Part shown: positions 36,408 to 43,645 of the stretch, piece by piece
How positions within the stretch are numbered: the first letter of the stretch is position 1
How the letters are laid out: each line of letters starts with the position of its first letter
Assembly: GCA_026388275.1 (NCBI GenBank)
Contig: JAPLKB010000016.1
Coordinates: 1 to 64,000, forward strand
Direction: 5' to 3'
DNA length: 64,000 bases
From: Pseudomonadota bacterium
GTDB taxonomy: Bacteria > Desulfobacterota > Syntrophorhabdia > Syntrophorhabdales > Syntrophorhabdaceae
Translations under genes and position numbers: made by a program
The notes under the pieces: model-generated
What the model saw: only the letters and a program-made list of their open reading frames with translations
Database searches by the model: none
What the model was told of the DNA's origin: nothing

Positions 36408-36492
36408 GCTCACACGGTGAGCGAGAAAGGGTGGCCGGGGTACCCACCACAGTGGGTCGAGATTTGCTGGTGGAGGGGGCAACGTGAGCCCC
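36408..36492 (+). repeat. Repeat element, family A copy 4, inside the transporter operon
   Basis: GCTCAC-ACG-GTGAGC (36408-36422), GGTACCCACCACAGTGGGTC, GAGATTTGCTGGTGGAGGG and GTGAGCCCC. The middle part is nearly identical to the 13.63-13.70 kb copy. It ends 8 bp before the AAAGGAG of the permease gene. Confidence 0.8.
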
Positions 36493-36512
36493 ATAAAATA
36501 AAAGGAGCAGAT

Positions 36513-37382
36513 GTGGAAATACTCATTTATGGCATTATAAACAGCATTACTCTGTCTCTTCTGTCTTTGGGATTTGCGCTGGTATACAGTATAAGCAGGG
36601 TACCTAATTTTGCCCACGGCGCCCTCTATATTATGGCAGGTTATATAACATGGCTGTTTCTCAACAAATTTATCGCCTTTCCTTATCCCCTTGCCATCAT
36701 CCTGGCAATTGGCCTGACAAGTCTCGTAGGCGCTCTGATCTACCGTTTTGTACTAATCAGGATAAGAGGCATGGAAATCTCCGAGATCATTGCCACATAC
36801 GCAATAGGTCTTGCTATCCTGGAAGGCCTGCGGTGGGGAGGGCTAAGAGGCATGACATTTACTCTTCCTCCTTTTATTCCAGGCTCTATGCAGATCTTCG
36901 GAGCCAATATTGATTATCAGAGAATCATCATTGTCGGATCAGGCATCCTCATCTTTGCCCTGCTTTACCTGTTTACACATTTCAACAAGATCGGCCTTGC
37001 ATTAAGGGGGATTGCCCAGGATGAAAGGGCGGCCATGATGCTCGGTATAGATTCCGATATGACAGCCATAATCTCCCTTGCAATCGGTTCGGGGCTTGCC
37101 GGTTTTGCAGCAATACTCCTTCTGCCACTTGGGAGCATCATCGTAGAAGCGGGATACAATGTCCTTATCTTTGCAATAGCGGTCTGTGTTATCGGAGGAC
37201 TGGGGAGCTGGGGAGGGACTGTAGTTGCTTCATTTATCATAGGCTTTGCCCAGATTCTTACAGAAGCCTTTCTTTCTTCACACTACCAGATGGTCGTGGC
37301 CCTGCTTGCTATCATCATCACCCTGTTGATCAAGCCTTCAGGGATATTCGGAAAGCAGAAAGAACTGGAGGAGAGGGTATAG
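36513..37382 (+). CDS. livH: Branched-chain-type ABC transporter permease (LivH)
   Basis: A 289-residue inner-membrane permease with about eight hydrophobic segments. Family marks are ISRVPNFAHGALYIMAGYIT, FNKIGLALRGIAQDERAAMM (the EAA-like ATPase contact loop) and the VIGGLGSWGGTVVASFIIG end. The GTG at 36513 with AAAGGAG five bases before it is the natural start; a longer frame from 36417 runs back through the repeat element and is rejected. It works with LivM and the two ATPases. The partner gene follows after 3 bp. Confidence 0.9.
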   Translation: MEILIYGIINSITLSLLSLGFALVYSISRVPNFAHGALYIMAGYITWLFLNKFIAFPYPLAIILAIGLTSLVGALIYRFVLIRIRGMEISEIIATYAIGLAILEGLRWGGLRGMTFTLPPFIPGSMQIFGANIDYQRIIIVGSGILIFALLYLFTHFNKIGLALRGIAQDERAAMMLGIDSDMTAIISLAIGSGLAGFAAILLLPLGSIIVEAGYNVLIFAIAVCVIGGLGSWGGTVVASFIIGFAQILTEAFLSSHYQMVVALLAIIITLLIKPSGIFGKQKELEERV

Positions 37383-37385
37383 TCT

Positions 37386-38402
37386 ATGGATAAACAATCG
37401 ATGAGAAAAGAAAGAATTGACAGAGGATTGAAGGTAAGAACCGAAGGGATATATGCGATCTCATCGGCACGGGAAATCCTTTATCTTCTGGGCCCGAGGC
37501 TGTTATTGATTGGAGGGATTATTCTGCTTCCCTTTGTGCTTGAACTTGCTCCGTATTGGAAAAGAGTTATAAATATTATGTGCGTTTATGCGCTGCTTGC
37601 CCTGTCTTTTGACTTTCTTTCAAATTATGTCGGGCTTGTCTGCCTTGGCGGGGCCTTTTTCACCGGCGTTGGAGGATATCTATCAGCCATATTTAATGTT
37701 TACCTGGGTTTGCCCATATATCTTTCCATTCCCCTTGCAACAGTTGTCGGCGCCGCACTGTGCACAGTGCTCCTGCTGCCCTGCCTGCCCTTACGTGGGG
37801 TCTATTTTGCAATAATTACCCTGATGTATCCCCTCCTGCTTACCCGTGTCATAGAAGCACTAAATATCCTCGGAGGAACAAACGGGATAACCGGTCTGGA
37901 CAGTTTTCCAAACGCGTATGTCGAACAATATGCAATCATCATCATGATGCTGGTTTTTCTCTTCGGGATGAGGCGGTTTGTCAATCAGGATATAGGGCTT
38001 GTATTAAGAGGTGTAAAAGACAACGACCAGTCAGTCAGGGCATCGGGAATAAATGTTACCCATATGAAGCTGCTTGCAGTATTTGTGGCATCATTTATCG
38101 GGTGCTTCAGCGGGGCTTATGTGGCTCATCTGTATATGTGGGCAGGTCTTTCTCTGTTTGCCCTTGATTTTTCAATTATACCGATAGCTTCTGTTGTTAT
38201 CGGCGGAGGGGGAACGTTAGTAGGTGCTCTTATAGGAAGTTTTATTCTTGTCCCTCTCAGCGAAATTTTAAGGGCCTTCGGCTCCTTCAGAATTGTTATT
38301 TACTGTGCTATATTAACAGGTTTTATCGTTTTTAAGAGTGAGGGTATAATGGTTTATCTCCAGAGGAAATATCATCAATTTGAAAGATGGGTGAAAGTAT
38401 GA
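37386..38402 (+). CDS. livM: Branched-chain-type ABC transporter permease (LivM)
   Basis: A 338-residue permease of the LivM family. After a 40-residue charged N-terminus, about 8-9 membrane segments carry ALSFDFLSNYVGLVCLGGAF and the LRGVKDNDQSVRASGINVTH contact loop. The gene ends with the VVIGGGGTLVGALIGSFILV segment typical of LivM. It pairs with LivH as the membrane channel of the uptake system. Its TGA overlaps the next ATG by 4 bp. Confidence 0.9.
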   Translation: MDKQSMRKERIDRGLKVRTEGIYAISSAREILYLLGPRLLLIGGIILLPFVLELAPYWKRVINIMCVYALLALSFDFLSNYVGLVCLGGAFFTGVGGYLSAIFNVYLGLPIYLSIPLATVVGAALCTVLLLPCLPLRGVYFAIITLMYPLLLTRVIEALNILGGTNGITGLDSFPNAYVEQYAIIIMMLVFLFGMRRFVNQDIGLVLRGVKDNDQSVRASGINVTHMKLLAVFVASFIGCFSGAYVAHLYMWAGLSLFALDFSIIPIASVVIGGGGTLVGALIGSFILVPLSEILRAFGSFRIVIYCAILTGFIVFKSEGIMVYLQRKYHQFERWVKV

Positions 38403-39166
38403 GCGCCGAACCTGTCCTGTCAATTAAAGGCATCTCAAAGACTTTCGGAGGACTAACGGCGCTCTCTGATGTGAGCTTTGATATTCAGCAGGGAGATGTT
38501 TTCGGGATTATCGGGCCGAACGGGTCCGGCAAGACCACCCTTATAAATTGTATAACCGGTTTCATAAAGCCTGGGTCGGGTCATGTATTTTTTAAAGGAA
38601 AAGAGATTACAGCATGGCAGCCCCATAAGATAGCACACGTCGGCATTGCGAGGACGTTTCAGATTATGAGACCATACTATTCGCTCCCTGCATATAAGAA
38701 TCTTATCATACCCCTGTGGTCTCCGAGGGCGCGAAAGACGGGCGGATGGCGAGGCGGAGGAAAACACGGCGACAGGGATACCGTTGCCGTTGACATCCTT
38801 GAAGAAATCGGATTTGAAAGGGACTCGAGAGTTCCATACAAGCTTGCATCAGCCCTGCCTACAGGCTACCTGAAGCGCCTTGAACTCGCACGGTGTATGG
38901 CATTGAGACCTGAGATCATATTTTGCGACGAGGTTTTTTCAGGCTTAAGCATGAGCGAGATTGCCGGAATGCTACCCCTGATCGAAAAGATGAAAACAGA
39001 GGGCATAACCCTTATCATGGTCGAGCATAGATTAAGAGAGCTTTTCCGGGTTGCCAACAGGGTCATGGCACTGAATTTCGGTGAGAAGATAGTTGAGGGT
39101 GAGCCTAATTTTGTTATTGAGGACAAGCGGGTAAGAGAGGCATACCTTGGTAGTGAAGAGGTATAG
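38399..39166 (+). CDS. livG: ABC transporter ATPase (LivG)
   Basis: A 255-residue ATPase with Walker A GPNGSGKTT, a Q-loop, Walker B IIFCDE and the H-loop in IMVEHRLREL. The signature sequence, normally LSYGQQ or LPYGLQ in LivG, reads LPTGYLKRLELAR, an unusual variant at the residues that contact ATP across the dimer. The start at 38399 (ATGA overlap with livM, GGGTGAAAG upstream) is preferred to 38387. It energises uptake with LivF. Confidence 0.9.
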   Translation: MSAEPVLSIKGISKTFGGLTALSDVSFDIQQGDVFGIIGPNGSGKTTLINCITGFIKPGSGHVFFKGKEITAWQPHKIAHVGIARTFQIMRPYYSLPAYKNLIIPLWSPRARKTGGWRGGGKHGDRDTVAVDILEEIGFERDSRVPYKLASALPTGYLKRLELARCMALRPEIIFCDEVFSGLSMSEIAGMLPLIEKMKTEGITLIMVEHRLRELFRVANRVMALNFGEKIVEGEPNFVIEDKRVREAYLGSEEV

Positions 39167-39227
39167 ATCGAAAATGAAAGGTGAAAAGTGAAAAGTAAAA
39201 CAGAAAAAACAAAGAGGAAATCGAGAA

Positions 39228-39974
39228 ATGCTTGAAGCCTTTGAATTGATGGTTTTTTATGAGAATATGATTGCCCTCAACAATGTAAGCATCAAATGCG
39301 ATGAGGGTAGTATTATCGGGATATTCGGTTCCAACAGTGCCGGCAAAAGCACGCTTATGTATGCTTTATCAGGCATTATTCTGGATATTAAAAAGAAAGA
39401 GGAAATGCGGGGTGGAGAACGAATATCTGTATATGGGAGAATCTTTCTCGACGGAAAAGATGTTACGACGCTCAAGCCACACCAGAGGGCAAAGGCCGGG
39501 ATTGTCCTGTGCCCGGAGCGCAGGCGCATATTCGCTGAAAGCTCGGTTTTGGAGAACCTGAAAATTGGTGCCTATCTTGCCAATGCAAGAGAAACTAAAT
39601 CGAATCTCGAGTATGTCCTGAACCTCTTTCCCAGGTTAAAGGACCACCTGCATCGGCAGGGGGGCTTTTTAAGCGGTGGAGAACAACAGATGCTCGCTAT
39701 CGGAAGGGCGCTTATGGCTAATCCGAAGATCCTGCTGCTTGACGAACCCCTCCTCGGTTTAAGTCCGGCATATCAGGAAATTGTTATCAATGGCACAAAA
39801 GAGATTCGTGATACAAAAGGCATCAGTGTAATTATAACGGAGCAGTATGCAAGGCCTGTTATACCTATTATTGATCAAGGATATATACTTGAAAACGGTT
39901 CGAGCGTCCTTTCCGGGTCTGGAGAAGAACTTATGGATAACCCGGACGTAAAATCTGCATACTTTGGTGTGTGA
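39228..39974 (+). CDS. livF: ABC transporter ATPase (LivF)
   Basis: A 248-residue ATPase with Walker A GSNSAGKST, signature LSGGEQQMLAIGRAL and Walker B ILLLDEP. The family feature VLCPERRRIFAESSVLENLK is present. A 61-bp spacer separates it from livG, longer than elsewhere in this operon. The LivG-LivF pair would drive the LivHM channel. AGAGGAAA precedes the ATG. The acyl-CoA ligase gene begins 11 bp after the stop. Confidence 0.92.
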   Translation: MLEAFELMVFYENMIALNNVSIKCDEGSIIGIFGSNSAGKSTLMYALSGIILDIKKKEEMRGGERISVYGRIFLDGKDVTTLKPHQRAKAGIVLCPERRRIFAESSVLENLKIGAYLANARETKSNLEYVLNLFPRLKDHLHRQGGFLSGGEQQMLAIGRALMANPKILLLDEPLLGLSPAYQEIVINGTKEIRDTKGISVIITEQYARPVIPIIDQGYILENGSSVLSGSGEELMDNPDVKSAYFGV

Positions 39975-39985
39975 GGGGTCTATCT

Positions 39986-41641
39986 ATGGGATCATTTGAT
40001 GAGGAAAAAACATTTACCCGTTTTAGTGAAAATTGCAAGAAATATGCTTCCAAAATAGCCATTGTTTATCTTGGGCAGGAGTTTACCTATGGATATCTGG
40101 AGACACTCATAGATAAATTTGCAACAGGACTTGCCGATCTTGGGGTAAAAAAACAGGATAAGATAATGCTTTACATCTCCAACTGTCCCCAATGGATCAT
40201 TGCAAATTTTGCCATCAATAAGATCGGGGCTGTAGTTGTGCCGGTATCTCCCATATACACGACTTTTGAGATTGAATATATGATAAGAGATGCGGGCATA
40301 GAGACAGTCATATGTCTCGATACAAATTTCGTATATGTAAAAGAGATAATGGAGAAAACAGATCTCAAGCGGGTGATTGTTACAAACCTTGTTGATTTTG
40401 TATCCCCGGTGAAGCGGCTTATCGGTTTTATGTTCGATAAAATTCCCCATGGAAATGTCCAAAAGGGTGATAAAATCTACTTTTTTAAAGATATCGTAAG
40501 GAAAAGCTGGCCAAGACCGCCGCAAGTCGAGATTGATCCGATGAATGACCTTTCTTATATAATGTACACTGGCGGTACTACCGGTTTTCCGAAAGGCGTG
40601 CCGGGTAACCACATCGGAGAAGTCTCATATATCAACGACATTATGGAAGATGTTATTAAGGATTATGTTGATGAAGGAAACGATGCCGTGCTGATGGTAA
40701 ACCCCCTATTCCATATCATGGCAAAAGGCTTCTCTATAGCCTTCGGGTTCAATTTCGGGAATACGGTTATATTGATGCCGTTACCCGAGGTTGATCCTGT
40801 GCTTTCTGCAATTGAGAGGTACAGAGTAAAATGGATGCTCGGGGTTCCGGCACTATACCGAATGATGCTTGAGAACGACAGGATTGACCAGTATGACCTG
40901 GGTTCGCTCCGCTACTGTTATTGCGGCGGCGATGTCCTGCCTGCCGAGGTATTTAAGTCCTGGAAAGAAAAATACAATATACCGCTTTACCAGGTGTACG
41001 GTTCTACGGAAATAGGCCATGTTGCCTACAGTCCACTTAACAAAGAACCGTCCGCTACAACGATCGGAATACCTTTAAAAACAAGAAAATCCATTGTTTG
41101 TGACAGGGAAACCCTCGAAAAAGTCCAGCCAGGCGAACTGGGGGAACTCCTTGTTACTTCCCCCTACACAATCAAGCAATATATAAACAAACCGGAAGAA
41201 ACAGAATATTGCTATATCAACATTGATGGAGACACCTACTACCGGATGGGCGATTTTGTAAAGATGAACGAAGGTGGTGAGCTTGAATTCGTCGAAAGGA
41301 CTGCCGACATCATCAAATATAAGGCTTACAGGGTCTCGGCATCAGAGGTTGAAGCTGCCCTGCAGGATCATCCGACGGTAATCGGCGCCTGTGTTATTGG
41401 TATCCCTGACCCGAAAGTAGGTGAGAGGATAAAAGCCATTGTTGTGCTGAAAGATGATGCCAAGGGCATCGGGAGCACTGAGCTGATAAAATGGTGCAGG
41501 GATAGGCTTGCTCCTTACAAGGTCCCCGGCTACATAGAGTTCAGAGATATGCTCCCGAAATCAAAGGTTGGGAAACTGCTCCGTCGTGAGATCAGGGACG
41601 AAGAAAAGCGAAAAATGGAGAAAGAAAAGAAGCGGGTATAA
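39986..41641 (+). CDS. Acyl-CoA (organic/aromatic acid) ligase, ANL family
   Basis: A 551-residue AMP-forming ligase. The P-loop-like YIMYTGGTTGFPKG, the GSTEIGH adenine region, YYRMGDFV and the C-terminal catalytic lysine region (KSKVGKLLRRE) are all present. It activates a carboxylic acid to its CoA ester with ATP. Placed last in a sigma-54-controlled uptake operon, it probably activates the imported acid; benzoate-type, cyclohexane-carboxylate or medium-chain fatty acid are candidates. The start at 39986 with GAGGGG is preferred to the GTG at 39971. Confidence 0.9.
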   Translation: MGSFDEEKTFTRFSENCKKYASKIAIVYLGQEFTYGYLETLIDKFATGLADLGVKKQDKIMLYISNCPQWIIANFAINKIGAVVVPVSPIYTTFEIEYMIRDAGIETVICLDTNFVYVKEIMEKTDLKRVIVTNLVDFVSPVKRLIGFMFDKIPHGNVQKGDKIYFFKDIVRKSWPRPPQVEIDPMNDLSYIMYTGGTTGFPKGVPGNHIGEVSYINDIMEDVIKDYVDEGNDAVLMVNPLFHIMAKGFSIAFGFNFGNTVILMPLPEVDPVLSAIERYRVKWMLGVPALYRMMLENDRIDQYDLGSLRYCYCGGDVLPAEVFKSWKEKYNIPLYQVYGSTEIGHVAYSPLNKEPSATTIGIPLKTRKSIVCDRETLEKVQPGELGELLVTSPYTIKQYINKPEETEYCYINIDGDTYYRMGDFVKMNEGGELEFVERTADIIKYKAYRVSASEVEAALQDHPTVIGACVIGIPDPKVGERIKAIVVLKDDAKGIGSTELIKWCRDRLAPYKVPGYIEFRDMLPKSKVGKLLRREIRDEEKRKMEKEKKRV

Positions 41642-41734
41642 TGCAACTTTGCAATGGCTTGCATCCATTCGGCAACCTGTTGCTTAAACATCTTTACTAA
41701 ATATTCGCTGCTCACGGGAATATTTTCTTATAGG

Positions 41735-42001
41735 GGCAGGATAGAGGTTGTGACAAAACAGACACTAAGAAGCAACAAGGCAATAAAGATCGAAATCTCC
41801 GATAATGGACTTGGAATAAGCACATCGGATCTCCCATACATTTTTGACCCCTTTTTCAGCAACAAGAAGAAGGGTACCGGCCTCGGCCTCTCAAACGTGA
41901 AAAAAATAATAGAGGCGCATGGCGTGGTAGAAAAGGTGACTTTACGAAAACCTCAGGTCATACGTTTTTCTTTTATAGTGCCCTTCAGGGAGATTAATTG
42001 A
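41735..42001 (+). pseudogene. Histidine kinase C-terminal fragment (duplicate of the 31.8-kb kinase)
   Basis: Bases from about 41735 encode RIEVVTKQTLRSNKAIKIEI to the end REIN, matching the last 88 residues of the PAS kinase (31833-33350) with about a dozen substitutions. Only the end of the HATPase domain is present (G1 and G2 boxes but no N box, no HisKA, no sensor), so it cannot phosphorylate. Its junction with upstream DNA is abrupt, 94 bp after the ligase stop. It keeps the TTGA overlap with the receiver copy. Confidence 0.88.
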
Positions 42002-42363
42002 AAAGAAAAAAAATACTTATCATAGACGATGAACGTTCTTTGCTTGAATCCCTGGACATGTTCCTCACTGAAAAGGGTTATACAGTGCAATGCGCTACCA
42101 CAGCGGCAGAAGGGTTTAAAAAAAGTGATTCCTTTAACCCGGATGCAACTATTCTTGATATACGGCTTCCTGATATGGACGGCCTTGAGGTGCTGGAAAA
42201 GCTGAGGAGTAATGATAAGAAAAATATAATTATTATCACAGCATTCCATGATACGGATACAAAGAAAAAAGCGGTGAAATCAGGCGCCTTCGAATATATC
42301 CCAAAACCTATAGATGTGGAAGAACTCGAAAAGGCAATAGACAGAGCCATGAAGTGCCGGTAA
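41998..42363 (+). CDS. Free-standing receiver domain (duplicate of the NtrC-type regulator N-terminus)
   Basis: A 121-residue receiver, about 88% identical to residues 1-120 of the regulator at 33347, ending abruptly at RAMKCR-stop where the parent continues into its AAA+ domain. The acidic pair D10-D11, phospho-site D54, T81 and K103 are kept, so it could still take phosphate from the PAS kinase. It has the same TTG start overlapping the kinase fragment stop. It lies at the end of the operon that the parent regulator probably controls. Confidence 0.8.
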   Translation: MKRKKILIIDDERSLLESLDMFLTEKGYTVQCATTAAEGFKKSDSFNPDATILDIRLPDMDGLEVLEKLRSNDKKNIIIITAFHDTDTKKKAVKSGAFEYIPKPIDVEELEKAIDRAMKCR

Positions 42364-42534
42364 AAATGATATCTGTTTAATCCCGGATTTATCATTAGGG
42401 TGTACCTCTATGTCATTATTGACTGCTAACACCGAGTTCACCGGGAGCGTAAGCGATCCCTTGCATGACATGGTTGGGCATTTGTTTTATCGTTCTATTT
42501 GTCTCTTGTCAGCGGCTGGCCCCTTAGCTCTGCT

Positions 42535-42864
42535 TTAGGGTATTCCTACCAGAATATCTGTTCCTTCAACCTTGACAGCATAACACTCTTCATCCTCGGT
42601 TTTTATTTTTCCAAACCCAATTTTGGTCTCCCCGACAGCTTCTCCTGTCTTCACGCTGAATCGAGCGCCATGGTTTGGACATGTGACAATGCCTCCTTTA
42701 AGAACACCTCCGGCCAGTGAGCCTCCGGCGTGAGTACACCTGCTGGCGATGGCATAGTAGGAACCATCCACATTCACCAGGAGAACTTCCTTACCGTTTA
42801 CAACAACGGTTATCATCGTGTTTATAGGTAATTCACCTGTTGCGGCAACTCTTGTGTATTCCAT
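42535..42864 (-). CDS. Rieske [2Fe-2S] ferredoxin-like protein
   Basis: A 109-residue small soluble Rieske protein. The cluster ligands are C43-T-H45 and C62-P-N-H65 (SRCTHAGG and TCPNHGARF). It resembles the ferredoxins of dioxygenase systems and NirD-like domains, but no partner oxygenase or reductase is in the window, so its electron partner is unknown. The start at 42864 has AAAGGAG six bases upstream; an ATG two codons earlier would overlap the ribosome binding site. It is convergent with the preceding duplicated receiver gene. Confidence 0.9.
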   Translation of the reverse strand: MEYTRVAATGELPINTMITVVVNGKEVLLVNVDGSYYAIASRCTHAGGSLAGGVLKGGIVTCPNHGARFSVKTGEAVGETKIGFGKIKTEDEECYAVKVEGTDILVGIP

Positions 42865-43173
42865 TCTCATCTCCTTTCAAGGCATCGAGTAATAAGCTAT
42901 ATTATATAATAATTGAGTTGAGACTACTATGCTTGTTTATACTGCCAAACAATGAAATCAGCGCGACGCTTCGGGGATATACTCCATCAATTTGTTGGAA
43001 CTTTTTGCCTCTATCGGCTTTTCCATATTTTTGTTTTATTATATCTTCTATTCCGTTTTTTGTCTTTATTCTTATCTCAACTTTCAATAAGATAGAAAAC
43101 CCACCATTTTCAAAAACCTTCTTTCTTTGCTGTTATGTACTCCATAAAATACAATTTGAAATAGGTTTCCATG
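42865..43173. other. Spacer, no clear gene
   Basis: A minus-strand frame from a TTG at 43087 encodes 61 residues beginning KVEIRIKTKNGIEDIIKQKY; I do not recognise it, and it may be a fragment. The DNA is AT-rich. Confidence 0.4.
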
Positions 43174-43300
43174 TTTGCATTCACAGTGAATGCAAAATAT
43201 ACTTAATTGTTCAAACCAAAGCCTGTATTGACTTTGCTGGGATTTTTAATTTTGTAGAAACATTTTCTGCAATTGTTGCAGACACGTTGTCTGCAAAGTC
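43174..43300 (-). repeat. Hairpin repeat, family B copy 2
   Basis: Palindrome 43174-43196 (TTTGCATTCAC around a central A) and hairpin 43276-43296 (TTGCAGACA-CGT-TGTCTGCAA), with GTAGAAA-CAT-TTTCTGC between them. It shares order and spacing with the 45.14-45.26 kb copy, including the conserved run CAAACCAAAGCCTGTATTG. Confidence 0.75.
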
Positions 43301-43320
43301 TCATTATTGAAGATTTAGGC

Positions 43321-43528
43321 TTAATACGATTTTTGAGGGCTTTTTTATCTCCTTAATGGCCTCTTTAAGTATTTTACTCTTCAGCATTTATAGGCTTTCA
43401 CATCTGATGGATAAACCACAGGACGTTATTTGTTCACCCATTTTCTCAGCCTCTTGAGCTTTTGATAGTGTAGATCATTGGTAATATAGCATGTAGAGGC
43501 TATTTTCGGCCCTCAAAAATCGTATTAA
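43321..43528. repeat. Pair of perfect 20-bp inverted repeats, 168 bp apart
   Basis: 43321-43340 (TTAATACGATTTTTGAGGGC) and 43509-43528 are exact reverse complements. The DNA between encodes nothing recognisable. It may be a small mobile element with terminal inverted repeats. Confidence 0.8.
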
Positions 43529-43601
43529 CCCAAGATTTATGACTTTTCATTTTACTTCCCGCCGCCAGTTTAATTGAAATAATGAAGGATGTCCTCTTAT
43601 C

Positions 43602-43623
43602 GTCCTTGTCCTGTGACAAGGAC
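43602..43623 (-). repeat. 9-bp perfect hairpin after the phosphoesterase gene
   Basis: GTCCTTGTC (43602-43610), loop CTGT, GACAAGGAC (43615-43623), 23 bp beyond the stop of the minus-strand phosphoesterase gene. The adjacent AATTGAAATAATGAAGGATGTCC recurs near 46.02 kb. It may be a REP-like or RAYT-associated tail; no T-run. Confidence 0.55.
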
Positions 43624-43645
43624 TGAACCCTTTGTTTCCCTTTTG

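Noticed and set aside
36417-36512. A 32-residue N-terminal extension of LivH
   Set aside because: It is the translation of a repeat element found elsewhere. The GTG at 36513 with AAAGGAG gives a normal LivH N-terminus.
41654-42001. A complete 115-residue kinase-like protein starting at 41654
   Set aside because: The first 28 codons have no likeness to the parent kinase and no start signals. The homologous part begins at about 41735, so it is a fragment.
42902-43087. A 61-codon minus-strand frame starting KVEIRIKTKNG
   Set aside because: The start is a TTG without Shine-Dalgarno support and no family is recognised. It is mentioned only as part of the spacer.
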